From Chitinophagaceae bacterium (GTDB lineage: Bacteria; Bacteroidota; Bacteroidia; Chitinophagales; Chitinophagaceae): a DNA stretch of 64,000 nucleotides. A program made the translations under genes and the position numbers. Below are positions 9,678-18,681 of this stretch, piece by piece; position 1 is the stretch's first letter; every line of letters begins with the position of its first letter. The notes under the pieces were generated by a model that made no database searches, had not been told where the DNA came from, and worked only from the letters and a program-made list of their open reading frames with translations. The DNA lies in contig SAIW01000017.1 in assembly GCA_004028795.1 (NCBI GenBank), forward strand, positions 51,655 through 115,654, read 5' to 3'.

Positions 9678-10712
9678 ATGAACAAACTCATTCCTGTAAA
9701 TATTTTTTTATCAGCTATAGCTGCATTGTTTATTGTAGGTAAAACAAATGCACAAGACCCTAACTTTTCTCAAATACTATCGTCTCCAACCAGTATCAGC
9801 CCTGCATTAACCGGTTTTGGCGAAAGCTCTTTCAGACTTATGTCAAATTACCGCTCTCAATGGATAGGGCTCGGTTCTACTTATAATACTTTTGCGGCAG
9901 CAGCAGATGGTAAAATAAACAGCATTAATAACAACAGTTATTATACCGCTTTGGGTGGAAGTATTATTCAGGATAATGCAATGGATGGTATTTATAAAAA
10001 CACTACCGCTACACTAAATGCTGCTTATCATTTAACCATGGATGAGAGAGGCAACGGGTTAACTTTTGGCTTAGGTGCTATTTATAATAATACCAGAATA
10101 GATTTTAGCCAACTAACTTTCGATACACAATTAAGCAGTGCCGGCTTTAACAGGGCTTTACCTACAGGTGAAGTATCTCTTAAAAATATGAAAGGTTATT
10201 TTTCGCTTTGTGCCGGTTTAATGTTTACGCATACATCAGATGAAACTTATTATGCAATTGGCGTTGCCGGTTATCGTTTTACTAAAACCCAAAGAACTGT
10301 TTTAGACGATGCCTCTCAATACGATGCACCCCGATACAGCATACACGCAGATTACGCCACTGCATTATCTGACAGATTAAATTTTAATGCCAGTATTTTT
10401 CATATGATAAAGGCGGGAACCAGTACCACAATAGCAGGCGGAATATTTGGTTTTATAAATAATTCAACAGTATATGCTGATGGCCCTTTAAGTATTTTTA
10501 ATTTAGGAGCTTTTTACAGATTAGGAAATGCCGTTATTCCTTATGTAGGTTTTGAATATCATAACTTAAGTATCGGCCTTACATACGATGTAGATGTATC
10601 AACGGCTACAGCCGGCTCTGCTGTTGCTAAATCTTTTGAGTTATCGCTTGTATGGAGAAAATTTGCAGAAGATGCCAAACCTGCCGCCGGAAAATATCAT
10701 TCTCCTTTTTAA
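9678..10712 (+). CDS. PorP/SprF-family type IX secretion membrane protein
   Basis: A 344-residue protein with a signal peptide ending KTNAQ, followed by the family opening DPNFSQILSSPTSISPALTG and the segment FRLMSNYRSQWIGLG. The rest is a predicted outer-membrane beta-barrel with alternating aromatic strands. PorP/SprF proteins work with T9SS type B substrates; SprF, for example, is needed for surface delivery of the SprB adhesin. The gene starts two bases after the giant type B protein ends, the standard arrangement for a dedicated partner. The family assignment is firm; a dedicated role for the upstream protein is inferred from position. Confidence 0.93.
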   Translation: MNKLIPVNIFLSAIAALFIVGKTNAQDPNFSQILSSPTSISPALTGFGESSFRLMSNYRSQWIGLGSTYNTFAAAADGKINSINNNSYYTALGGSIIQDNAMDGIYKNTTATLNAAYHLTMDERGNGLTFGLGAIYNNTRIDFSQLTFDTQLSSAGFNRALPTGEVSLKNMKGYFSLCAGLMFTHTSDETYYAIGVAGYRFTKTQRTVLDDASQYDAPRYSIHADYATALSDRLNFNASIFHMIKAGTSTTIAGGIFGFINNSTVYADGPLSIFNLGAFYRLGNAVIPYVGFEYHNLSIGLTYDVDVSTATAGSAVAKSFELSLVWRKFAEDAKPAAGKYHSPF

Positions 10713-10748
10713 ATGCATAAACGGTTAATGAAAGCCTGATACTTATTT

Positions 10749-10756
10749 TACCTTTG
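10749..10756 (+). promoter_or_regulatory. Candidate -7 promoter element
   Basis: TACCTTTG, an exact match to TAnnTTTG followed by GC, lies 189 bases upstream of the amine oxidase start and 29 bases upstream of a short open frame (10786-10854, 22 codons, beginning MQRIQPMIDMHK) of unknown status. No well-spaced TTG is present at -33. Confidence 0.4.
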
Positions 10757-10944
10757 CCCCTACTTCTTTAAATTTTTTGATTCATATGCAACGAATCCAG
10801 CCTATGATAGACATGCACAAAGTGCCTTCGAATACAAATTATACCGGGTGCTGAAAACTTACTTATCTATTATTAATATGACCATTGTATTATCTGATAA
10901 TAATAATTATATTGCTCATCATTTATTCATTTCAACCCTAATTT

Positions 10945-12513
10945 ATGAAAGCTCCCTGGAAAGAAATGCTTCCTGAATTACTACCCGAGTTCAAAACAGT
11001 AAATAAAAAAATGGTATTCAGTGAACGCACTAAAAAATTCATGCATATTATTGAAAAAGGTATCGGTAAAACAAAACATCCAAAAGAAGTAGCCATTGTA
11101 GGAGCAGGTATGTCGGGCATGGTAGCTGCATCATTGCTGGCTTCAGCCGGACATAAAGTAACTATTTATGAAGGTAGTATGCGAATTGGCGGACGTATTA
11201 AAACCATAAGGGAACCCTTTATTAACGGACAGAGTGGAGAAGCGGGAGCAATGCGTTTGGTAAACTCTTATCAATTAGTATTAAAATATCTGGAAATATT
11301 TAAACTTAAAACACATGTATTTGTAAATCATGATGTAAAAGGGAATGAGTTGATTTATGTAAATGGGGTTAAAATAACACGCAATGAATATGAAAAGAAC
11401 CCCGACAAACTAAAGTTTAAAACAGTAGGTGCAGAAAGAAACAAAACAGCAGATGTATTATGGGCAGAAGCCATCGCACCGATCATGGATATGATAAAAG
11501 ATGATAATGTAGAAAATTGGGCAAAAGTGATTGAGAAGTATGATAAATATTCTGTGCGTGGTTATCTTAAAACAGAAACCAATCTTTCAGAAGGTGCTAT
11601 TGAAATGATTGAAGTAATGCTTAACCTTGAATCACGTTCTAACCTTGGCTTTATTCAACAAATTGTTGAAACTACTGATCATAACCCGAATGATGTGTAT
11701 TATGGCATAACGGGCGGAATGTATTTACTACCGGAGCGTTTTTACGAACATTTAAAAAAACTGGGCGTAAAAGTATATTTTAATCATATGCTTACAGCTA
11801 TTGACCGCAGTAAAAAAGACAAAGCCAAATTAAGTTTTGAGGGAAGCAAGCCACAAGCTATTGATGGAATGGTAGGTGTTGGCATTGCTGCTAAACCTTT
11901 GCTGCATAAAAAAGTTATTGCTGATGAGGTTATCTTAACTATTCCTTTTCCCGCTTTAAGAACCATACAGGTAAAACCGGCTTTTTCTCAGCAAAAAAGA
12001 AAAACTATTCGGGAATTGAATTATAACGGAGCTACTAAAATATTTCTGCAATTCAGCGAAAGGTTCTGGGAAACAGAGCATGGTATTTATGGTGGACAGG
12101 TAATAACTGATTTACCTTCACGTTTTATTTATTTTCCAAGTACCGATTTTAATGGAAAGAATGGCGGAATTGTTATTTCCAGTTATACATGGGCCAATGA
12201 AGCCAGCGGTTGGGACTCTCTCACAGATGAAATGCGGGTACAATACACGTTAAATGATGTTGCGAAAATTTTTGGTGAACATATCAGAGAATACTTTGTG
12301 TTGGGTACTTCACAATCCTGGCAAAATGATATTTATGCTACAGGAGAAGCAGCAATGCTTGCTCCCTATCAGTTTATAGAGCTGGAAGGTTATGTACAGA
12401 TGCCGGAAGACAATATCCATTTTGCAGGCGATGCTACTTCTTTTAAAATTGCATGGATTGAAGGGGCAATTGAATCAGGTATTCGCACTGCCCTGGAAGT
12501 AAACGAAAAATAA
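10945..12513 (+). CDS. Flavin amine oxidase (L-amino-acid/monoamine oxidase family)
   Basis: 522 residues. A Rossmann FAD-binding motif begins at VAIVGAGMSGMVAASLL near residue 50, followed by the acidic residue of TIYEGS and the RIGGRIKT segment that contacts the FAD. A matching C-terminal FAD motif, IHFAGDATSFKIAWIEGAIESG, closes the fold. This arrangement is that of L-amino-acid oxidases and related amine oxidases, which use oxygen to turn an amine into an imine plus hydrogen peroxide. No signal peptide is seen, and about 45 residues precede the Rossmann motif. The substrate cannot be told from sequence. A terminator follows about 70 bases downstream, so the gene is probably a single unit. 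Confidence 0.88.
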   Translation: MKAPWKEMLPELLPEFKTVNKKMVFSERTKKFMHIIEKGIGKTKHPKEVAIVGAGMSGMVAASLLASAGHKVTIYEGSMRIGGRIKTIREPFINGQSGEAGAMRLVNSYQLVLKYLEIFKLKTHVFVNHDVKGNELIYVNGVKITRNEYEKNPDKLKFKTVGAERNKTADVLWAEAIAPIMDMIKDDNVENWAKVIEKYDKYSVRGYLKTETNLSEGAIEMIEVMLNLESRSNLGFIQQIVETTDHNPNDVYYGITGGMYLLPERFYEHLKKLGVKVYFNHMLTAIDRSKKDKAKLSFEGSKPQAIDGMVGVGIAAKPLLHKKVIADEVILTIPFPALRTIQVKPAFSQQKRKTIRELNYNGATKIFLQFSERFWETEHGIYGGQVITDLPSRFIYFPSTDFNGKNGGIVISSYTWANEASGWDSLTDEMRVQYTLNDVAKIFGEHIREYFVLGTSQSWQNDIYATGEAAMLAPYQFIELEGYVQMPEDNIHFAGDATSFKIAWIEGAIESGIRTALEVNEK

Positions 12514-12585
12514 ATAAGAACTCATATTTGAGATAAAAATCTTAATTAGTAAATACAGATTCAATCATTCAAATTCAAATCAATA

Positions 12586-12624
12586 AAAAGCTCCTCCGAA
12601 ACAAGTCTTTCAGAGGAGTTTTTT
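12586..12624 (+). terminator. Rho-independent terminator after the amine oxidase
   Basis: CTCCTC (12591-12596) pairs with GAGGAG (12613-12618), and GAAA pairs with TTTC inside after one mismatch. A run of six T follows at 12619-12624. Confidence 0.85.
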
Positions 12625-12715
12625 ATTGATTACCAGATATACCGTAAACTCGGGCTTATAAAAATTAATTGTCAACTTTATTATAATAAATTGCAGTAAG
12701 CAAATACTTAGCACT

Positions 12716-13303
12716 ATGAACCAAACAAACCCGAAGGTTGATGCTTTTTTAAGCAAAGCCAAAAAATGGAAACCGGAAATGGAAGCACTGAGAGCTATTG
12801 TACTTAGCTGTGGATTAACTGAAGAATTAAAATGGTATCAGCCCTGCTACACTTATAACAACACCAATGTTTTAATTGTAAGTGCCTTTAAAGAAAACTG
12901 TGTGCTTAGTTTTTTTAAAGGTGTTTTATTAAAAGATACACATCAGCTTTTAACTACACCGGGAGAAAATTCACAGTCAACAAGGTGGATTAAGTTTACT
13001 GATACGGCAACCATAAAAAAACTGCAACCTGTTTTAAAGGCCTATATTAAAGAAGCCATAACCATTGAAAAAGCAGGAATAAAAGTGCCTTTAAAAAAAA
13101 TTACGGAGCGTACCATTCCTGCAGAATTAGAAGAAAAATTTAATCAGGATGCTGCTTTAAAAAAAGCATTTACTGCTTTAACACCCGGCAGGCAAAGGGC
13201 TTATTTACTACATTTTTCACAGGCTAAGCAAGCTGCCACACGTATAGCAAGAATTGAAAAATATGTCCCTAAAATTTTAGTAGGTAAAGGCATTAATGAT
13301 TAA
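12716..13303 (+). CDS. YdeI/OmpD-associated family protein (DUF1801 fold)
   Basis: 195 residues. The N-terminal part (PKVDAFLSKAKKWKPEMEALR, then LKWYQPCYTY) is a DUF1801-type domain. The C-terminal part (FTALTPGRQRAYLLHFSQAK, ending in an arginine/lysine-rich ARIEKYVPKILVGKG) is the characteristic YdeI/OmdA tail. Proteins of this family are small and cytoplasmic; Escherichia coli YdeI has been linked to stress and antimicrobial-peptide resistance, but the biochemical function is not settled. Length is normal for the family. It stands alone between two terminator or promoter regions. Confidence 0.88.
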   Translation: MNQTNPKVDAFLSKAKKWKPEMEALRAIVLSCGLTEELKWYQPCYTYNNTNVLIVSAFKENCVLSFFKGVLLKDTHQLLTTPGENSQSTRWIKFTDTATIKKLQPVLKAYIKEAITIEKAGIKVPLKKITERTIPAELEEKFNQDAALKKAFTALTPGRQRAYLLHFSQAKQAATRIARIEKYVPKILVGKGIND

Positions 13304-13418
13304 TGTAAATTAATTTCATTACCAACAAATCAGTCTGCTTATTCTTATTTATATTGCATTTTCAACCACTTATAACCTTTTAAAAACTGTTTAATAATCT
13401 TAAAGTAAACAGTTAATT

Positions 13419-14573
13419 ATGTTATATGCACCTTTTCCGGTAAATGAGGTAGAAAGATTGAAAGACCTTTATGTATTTGATATTTTAGATTCAGAAGCCG
13501 AAGAAGATTTTAATGATCTGGCAGAATTAGTTGCTGAAATATGCAAGTGCCCAATAGCCAGTGTAACTTTTATTGATAAAGACAGGCAGTGGTTTAAAGC
13601 ACAAAAAAATATGCTTACCAAACAGGGGCCACGCAGTACCTCTTTCTGCGGGCATGCTATTCTGGAAAAAGAAATTTTTATTGTTGAAGATGCTGTAAAC
13701 GATACCCGTTTTTTTGATAACCCCGATGTTGTAAGCGGATTGAAAATCGGCTTTTATGCAGGTGCTCCTATTAAAAGCTCTAACGGATTTACTTTAGGCA
13801 GTGTTTGTACTATTGATAACAGCCCTCGAAAGCTTACGCCCGACCAACTAAACTGTTTAAAAAAAGTAGCCAATCAGGTAAGTAAGTTGCTTGACTTAAG
13901 AATAAAGAATAAACAAATAAAAGAAAATACAGAGCTATTGTTAGCTGCTGAGAAAAAGATTGCTCAGTTAAACTTTAAAAATGCTGAACAGGAAAAATTC
14001 AGAACCGCTTATTTATTGCATGAAGAAATTGCACAAACAGCTTTAGCTATAAAAATGTATCTGAATCATGTTAAACAAACCTATAACATTAACAGTAATA
14101 TTCTTAACCATAGCATAAATGAACTTGAGAATTTAACCACTTCTATAAAACAACTATCAAGAAAAATTACACCTACTACTTTACAGAATGATAATTATGC
14201 TTTGTACATTAATAAAGCAATTGAAGATGTAAAGCAGGAAAATAATATTGCTTTTGACTTACGTTTAGACGAATCTTTAAACTTAAGTGCAGGTTGGGGT
14301 TTACTTATTTACAGAATTATTCAGGATATTTTAAAACTCTCATCTATCCTTCAACCGGAAGTAGTTTTTTTAGATATTTTTTCTAAAGAAGATGTTATAA
14401 TAAATGTTGAATATTCAGGCATCAATACAACCAAACTCCAATGGTTTGATATGCAACTGCATCAATCAAATATTTTTAACAGAATTGAGATGCTGAACGG
14501 AAAGCACAATGTTGGGTTTGATACTGACCAAAAAACAAAATATAAAATTGAAATTAATATCCCTTTTGAATAA
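13419..14573 (+). CDS. GAF-domain sensor with degenerate histidine-kinase module
   Basis: 384 residues, no membrane segment. Residues about 20-160 form a GAF domain of the type found before Bacteroidota kinases (FIDKDRQWFKA, TSFCGHAI, YAGAPI). A short coiled coil follows, then a HisKA_3-like helix, LLHEEIAQTALAIKMYL, with the candidate phospho-acceptor His201. The ATPase part looks eroded: the N-box position reads IIQDILKLSSIL without the usual Asn, and no DxGxG or GxGL motif precedes the final EMLNGKHNV segment. Kinase activity is therefore doubtful. It could act as a dimerisation partner or redox/ligand sensor; no response regulator is adjacent. The GAF call is firm, the rest is inference. 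Confidence 0.82.
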   Translation: MLYAPFPVNEVERLKDLYVFDILDSEAEEDFNDLAELVAEICKCPIASVTFIDKDRQWFKAQKNMLTKQGPRSTSFCGHAILEKEIFIVEDAVNDTRFFDNPDVVSGLKIGFYAGAPIKSSNGFTLGSVCTIDNSPRKLTPDQLNCLKKVANQVSKLLDLRIKNKQIKENTELLLAAEKKIAQLNFKNAEQEKFRTAYLLHEEIAQTALAIKMYLNHVKQTYNINSNILNHSINELENLTTSIKQLSRKITPTTLQNDNYALYINKAIEDVKQENNIAFDLRLDESLNLSAGWGLLIYRIIQDILKLSSILQPEVVFLDIFSKEDVIINVEYSGINTTKLQWFDMQLHQSNIFNRIEMLNGKHNVGFDTDQKTKYKIEINIPFE

Positions 14574-14577
14574 ACAG

Positions 14578-14922
14578 TTATGGCTTTTCAACTGCCGCTT
14601 CTTTCTTTTTGGCAATAAAATTAGCCGATACATTCTTTATTAAAAAAGGTAAAGCTAATCTTAATGGCCAGCTTAATTTTTTTAAGAGGCCTGTTTTAGT
14701 AATTAAATCTGTTCCTAAATCAACGGCTGAATTAATTAAGAAATTTTCTTTATTTCTTGATGTAATCTGCTTTAAAAAATTAAACGCTTTAAGAACCGGT
14801 TTTATTTCTGTTTTTAATTCCGTTAAATTGTTATGAATAGCCTGCTTCTGCAATTGCAATGTTGCCTGAAGTTTTTCCTTTTCTTCTATCAGTTCTTTAA
14901 ATGTGCTTATCTTCTTATTCAT
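14578..14922 (-). CDS. Small Bacteroidota protein partnered with a holin-like membrane protein
   Basis: 114 residues. The first half is charged and predicted coiled coil (ELIEEKEKLQATLQLQKQAI), the second half contains an amphipathic or membrane-associated stretch (LSWPLRLALPFLIKNVSANF) and a basic tail. The start overlaps the end of the upstream gene by 8 bases, so translation is probably coupled. I do not know a function. The pair resembles the YqjD/YqjE-like membrane-associated stress proteins in arrangement, but this is only a comparison of layout. Confidence 0.7.
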   Translation of the reverse strand: MNKKISTFKELIEEKEKLQATLQLQKQAIHNNLTELKTEIKPVLKAFNFLKQITSRNKENFLINSAVDLGTDLITKTGLLKKLSWPLRLALPFLIKNVSANFIAKKKEAAVEKP

Positions 14923-15253
14923 ACACCTGCTTTACAATTGCGTTTTTAAGAAAAGGGAAAATTATTTTTTTACGTAAAACAAATACTATCAAAGCAAGTA
15001 GTACGAAAAATCCACATACTATAAAATAACCGGCATATAAACTATGCAGTGTTGTATTCAGATATGCAGCCAGACCTATTCCTCCAAAAAAAATAATCAT
15101 TAAAAACAAAAAAAGATAAACAACCATTACAATGCTTATACTGCCCACAACAGTTGCTTTTTCTGTAACAGTTACCTGTGCCAGTTTATAATAGGTTTCG
15201 CCTATAGCTGTAATATTTTCTGTAAGCTCTTCTATGGTGCTTTTTTCTTCCAT
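14915..15253 (-). CDS. Holin-X/YqjE-like small membrane protein
   Basis: 112 residues with an N-terminal soluble helix (EELTENITAIGETYYKLAQVT) and two strong transmembrane segments (VVYLFLFLMIIFFGGIGLAAYL and YFIVCGFFVLLALIVFVL), ending in a basic cytoplasmic tail. This is the layout of the phage-holin-like Holin-X/YqjE family, chromosomal proteins of unknown function often found with YtxH or YqjD-type partners. There are no phage genes nearby, so I read it as a chromosomal envelope protein rather than a lysis gene. It overlaps the downstream 114-residue gene by 8 bases. Confidence 0.75.
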   Translation of the reverse strand: MEEKSTIEELTENITAIGETYYKLAQVTVTEKATVVGSISIVMVVYLFLFLMIIFFGGIGLAAYLNTTLHSLYAGYFIVCGFFVLLALIVFVLRKKIIFPFLKNAIVKQVYE

Positions 15254-15307
15254 ACATACTGTTTATTTAAAATAATGCCAACATTTTTTTCTTCTCTATT
15301 AAAGTTA

Positions 15308-15359
15308 GGGCATGTTTAATTAAATGCCTTACCAATGTTTCAGCTTTAAACGTTGGTAA
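15308..15359. other. Two adjacent strong hairpins in a gene-free stretch
   Basis: The gap 15254-15489 has no open frame I can support. It holds a stem at 15308-15329 (GGGCAT with ATGCCT) and directly after it a 12-bp stem at 15329-15359 (TTACCAATGTTT pairing with AAACGTTGGTAA, one G-T pair, 7-base loop). A 10-bp palindrome CAACCGGTTG and a terminator hairpin follow. This could be a small structured RNA, or two-way transcription punctuation. Confidence 0.4.
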
Positions 15360-15416
15360 AGTTATTGATTGAAAAAGATGCTGCAGCTAACCAACCGGTT
15401 GTTTTAAATTTAAATT

Positions 15417-15448
15417 AAAAACCGCAGAACCTATTCTACGGTTTTTTG
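15417..15448. terminator. Bidirectional intrinsic terminator
   Basis: AAAACCG (15418-15424) pairs with CGGTTTT (15439-15445), extended by AGAA/TTCT inside after one mismatch, loop CCTA. T-runs flank it on both strands. On the minus strand it would end the RND efflux transcript about 120 bases past its stop; on the plus strand it would end any transcript from 15260-15400. Confidence 0.65.
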
Positions 15449-15473
15449 TTACTGTAATAAGCTCTTATTTTTG
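15446..15473 (+). promoter_or_regulatory. Promoter of tRNA-Gln
   Basis: TTG at 15446-15448, 17 bases, then TATTTTTG at 15466-15473: a full match to the Bacteroidota TTG-N17/19-TAnnTTTG promoter. The predicted transcription start falls roughly ten bases before the mature tRNA. Confidence 0.75.
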
Positions 15474-15489
15474 CAACCTTTATTATTAT

Positions 15490-15560
15490 TGCCCGATAGT
15501 ATAATGGTAGTACTTCAGATTCTGGCTCTGATAGTTCAGGTTCGAGTCCTGATCGGGTAA
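15490..15560 (+). tRNA. tRNA-Gln (anticodon CTG)
   Basis: A 71-base cloverleaf: acceptor TGCCCGA with TCGGGTA, a short D stem GTA/TAC, anticodon stem TCAGA/TCTGA around the loop TTCTGGC with anticodon CTG at 15522-15524, T stem TCAGG/CCTGA around TTCGAGT, and discriminator A. The T1-A72 pair is typical of glutamine tRNAs. It runs head-on towards the RND permease gene, whose stop lies six bases beyond. Confidence 0.93.
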
Positions 15561-15565
15561 CATTG

Positions 15566-18500
15566 CTACTCCGTAATATGAATTTCTTTCGCTTTATGCT
15601 TTCCTGATATGTATGTGTAAACAGATGGTATTACAAACAAAGTAAGTATTAAAGAAAATAATAATCCGCCCACAATTACAATACCTAAAGGAATACGGCT
15701 GGTTGATGCTGCACCTAAACTTAATGCAATAGGCAATGCACCTAAAGTAGTGGCAAGGCTCGTCATTAAAATAGGTCTTAACCTTTGTTGAGCAGCTTCA
15801 ATTACTCCTTCAAATTTATCTAAGCCCTGTTCTCTTTTCTGGTTAGCAAATTCTACAATTAAAATTCCGTTCTTGGTTACCAATCCAATCAACATAATCA
15901 TTCCAATTTCGGAGAAGATATTTAATGTTTGATTGAAAAGATATAAGCTTAATAAGGCACCTGCCAAAGCTAATGGCACAGTAATCATAATAGTAAACGG
16001 ATCTAAGAAGCTCTCAAACTGTGCAGCTAATACTAAATAAATTAAAACCAACGCTAAGCCGAATGCAAATAAAATGTTGGAAGAACTATCTGCATAATCT
16101 CTTGACGGACCGCTTAAGGCTGTTTGAAAACTCTGGTCTAATACTTTAGAGGCTATAGCCTGCATGGCTTTAATGCCATCGCCAATTGTTTTACCATCTG
16201 CCAACGAAGCAGAAATAGTAGCGGCTTTATATCGGTTGAAGTGATATAAGGTGGAAGGGTTGCTGCTTTCTTCTAAATGTACCACAGCATCTAAGGGAAT
16301 ACTAACGCCTGCATTATTTTTAACGTATAATTTTTTTATATCGTTGGGAATATCTCTGTCTTCTCTTTCTACCTGAGCAATTACCTGGTATTGATACCCG
16401 TTCATTATAAAATAAGCTAATCTTCCGCCACTAAAAGCAGCCTGCAAAGCACTAACTACATCCTGTGTTGTTAAACCTAAATCTTTCACCTTCATTCTGT
16501 CAACCGTCATTTGTATTTCAGGCTTATTGAATTTAAGGTTTACATCAATGTTTGAAAATGTTTTATCTTTTCTTGCTTCATCTAAAAACTTCGGAATAAT
16601 TTCTTTCAGTTTACTGATATCCTGATTTTGTAAAATAAACTGAACGGGCAATGAACCTCTTGAACCCAGACCTACCGAAATGGTTTGTTCCTGCACGGCA
16701 AAAATTCTGGCATCATTAAACCGTGATAATTTTTTTTGCAAGTCGTTGGCTATTTCCATTTGCGAACGCTTTCTGTCTTTCGCATCAATTAACCCGACAC
16801 GCGGTTGTGTAGTATTGGTTGCAGAGCTTGAAGTACCGCCAAAGCCTGCCGGTGTTCTTGAAAAAACAAAATCTCTTTCGGGTACAGAATCATATAAATA
16901 GTCTGACAGTTTATCGCCAAATTTTTGCATATAGTTATAGCTCGTTCCTTCGGGTGCAGTTACCGTAAAACGTATACTGCTTCTGTCTTCCATTGGTGCC
17001 AATTCGCTTTGCAGTGTTTTAAAAATGAAATAAATCATACCGATACAAACTACAATAATTACAATAGCAAGCCATCTTACTTTAATAAATGCTTTCAGTA
17101 ATTTTTTATACCCGTTTTCCATACCAACAAAGAAGGGTTCTGTCTTTTTATAAAACCAACCTTCTTTAGCGTTCTTGGCACTTAAGTAAACATTTAATAC
17201 CGGCGTAATAGTTAACGATACAAATGCAGAAATTAATACCGCTGCAGCTAACGTAACCCCAAACTCTCTGAATAATCTTCCTATAAAACCTTCTAAGAAA
17301 ATTACCGGCATAAATACTACAGCCAATGTGATGGAGGTAGAAATTACCGCAAAGAAAATCTCTTTACTTCCTTCTAATGCAGCTTTACGTATTGGCAAGC
17401 CTTCTTCAATTTTTCTGAAAATGTTTTCTGTAACAACAATACCATCATCCACCACTAAGCCTGTTGCCAACACAATACCTAAAAGCGTTAAGATATTAAT
17501 GGAGAAGCCAGCTACATACATTATAAAAAAGGTTGCTACTAACGAAATAGGAATATCAATTAATGGTCTTAATGCTACCAGCCAGTTTCTGAAGAATAAA
17601 AAGATAACCAATACCACCAAGCCGAAAGAAATCATTAATGTTTCTTTTACCTCTTCTAATGAGCGGCGTATGTTCACCGTATTATCAATTAATACTCTTA
17701 ATTCAATATCGCTTTTATTGGCATGTTTTATTTCTTCTAATTTTTTATTGAAGGCATCTGCAATTTCAATATTATTGGCACCGGGTTGCGGTATTACGGC
17801 AAGCCCAACAGCATTTAACCCGTTTAACTTCCATGATTGCTCTAATGCTTCGGGGCCTAATTCTACCTTAGCCACATCATTTAATCTGATAATACCATTT
17901 ACATCTTCTTTAATAATTAAATCTCTGAATTGCTGTTCTGTAGTTAGTCTTCCTAATGCACGTATTGTAAGCTCGGTATTATTCCCGTAAATTTTACCCG
18001 GAGGCAGTTCAATATTCTCTTTGTTCAGTGCCGTTGAAATATCGTTAAAAGCAATATTGTAAGCATTCATTCTATCCGGTTTCAGCCAGATACGCATGGC
18101 ATAACGTTTTTGCCCGAAAATGCCTACTGAGCTTACATCTTTAATAGTTTGTAATTGCTGTTGTAAAACATTTTCTGCATAATCACTTAACTCTAATAAA
18201 CTTTTGGTACGGCTTTGTACGGCAAGAACTAAAATCGGGTCGCTGCTGGCATCGGCTTTTGATACAACCGGTGGAGCATCTATATCCTGCGGTAATGCAC
18301 GTTGTGCCTGACCGACTTTATCTCTTACATCGCTGGCTGCTGCTTCAAGATCTACTCCTAAATTAAATTCTACTGTTATAGAACTGCTGCCTAATGAACT
18401 TGATGATGTAATGGAACGGATACCGGGAATACCATTAATTTGTTTTTCTAAGGGTTCTGTAATCTGGCTTTCAATAATATCCGGGTTAGCACCGGTGTAA

Positions 18501-18649
18501 TTGGTACTTACAGAAATTACGGGAGGATCAATAGCAGGATAATCTCTTACTGCCAGGTAAGTATATCCCACCACACCAAATAATATAATGGCCAGATTCA
18601 TTACCGTAGCAAGAACCGGACGTTTAAGAGATAATTCTGAAATATTCAT
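15566..18649 (-). CDS. RND multidrug efflux permease (AcrB/MexB type)
   Basis: 1027 residues, the usual length for the hydrophobe/amphiphile efflux (HAE1) group. The N-terminal MNISELSLKRPVLATVMNLA is the family opening, and there are twelve predicted membrane helices with two large periplasmic loops. Proton-relay residues are present: the Asp pair in TM4 (GLVVDDGIVV) and the Lys in TM10 (GLVTKNGILIV). The protein exports drugs, detergents or other amphiphiles using the proton gradient. The adaptor gene lies upstream on the same strand, 134 bases away, with a repeat element in the gap. No TolC-like outer-membrane factor is in the window, so the pump must use one encoded elsewhere. Confidence 0.95.
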   Translation of the reverse strand: MNISELSLKRPVLATVMNLAIILFGVVGYTYLAVRDYPAIDPPVISVSTNYTGANPDIIESQITEPLEKQINGIPGIRSITSSSSLGSSSITVEFNLGVDLEAAASDVRDKVGQAQRALPQDIDAPPVVSKADASSDPILVLAVQSRTKSLLELSDYAENVLQQQLQTIKDVSSVGIFGQKRYAMRIWLKPDRMNAYNIAFNDISTALNKENIELPPGKIYGNNTELTIRALGRLTTEQQFRDLIIKEDVNGIIRLNDVAKVELGPEALEQSWKLNGLNAVGLAVIPQPGANNIEIADAFNKKLEEIKHANKSDIELRVLIDNTVNIRRSLEEVKETLMISFGLVVLVIFLFFRNWLVALRPLIDIPISLVATFFIMYVAGFSINILTLLGIVLATGLVVDDGIVVTENIFRKIEEGLPIRKAALEGSKEIFFAVISTSITLAVVFMPVIFLEGFIGRLFREFGVTLAAAVLISAFVSLTITPVLNVYLSAKNAKEGWFYKKTEPFFVGMENGYKKLLKAFIKVRWLAIVIIVVCIGMIYFIFKTLQSELAPMEDRSSIRFTVTAPEGTSYNYMQKFGDKLSDYLYDSVPERDFVFSRTPAGFGGTSSSATNTTQPRVGLIDAKDRKRSQMEIANDLQKKLSRFNDARIFAVQEQTISVGLGSRGSLPVQFILQNQDISKLKEIIPKFLDEARKDKTFSNIDVNLKFNKPEIQMTVDRMKVKDLGLTTQDVVSALQAAFSGGRLAYFIMNGYQYQVIAQVEREDRDIPNDIKKLYVKNNAGVSIPLDAVVHLEESSNPSTLYHFNRYKAATISASLADGKTIGDGIKAMQAIASKVLDQSFQTALSGPSRDYADSSSNILFAFGLALVLIYLVLAAQFESFLDPFTIMITVPLALAGALLSLYLFNQTLNIFSEIGMIMLIGLVTKNGILIVEFANQKREQGLDKFEGVIEAAQQRLRPILMTSLATTLGALPIALSLGAASTSRIPLGIVIVGGLLFSLILTLFVIPSVYTYISGKHKAKEIHITE

Positions 18650-18681
18650 AATATATCCTGATAACCTTTTTTATTAATTGC

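Noticed and set aside
14578..15253. Holin-like pair as a prophage remnant
   Set aside because: No phage, lysin or integrase genes nearby; YqjE-like chromosomal proteins have the same layout.
17328..17990. A 220-codon open frame on the plus strand inside the RND permease gene
   Set aside because: It is antisense to a clear, full-length RND protein and its translation matches no recognisable pattern; codon bias of the real gene explains the lack of stops.
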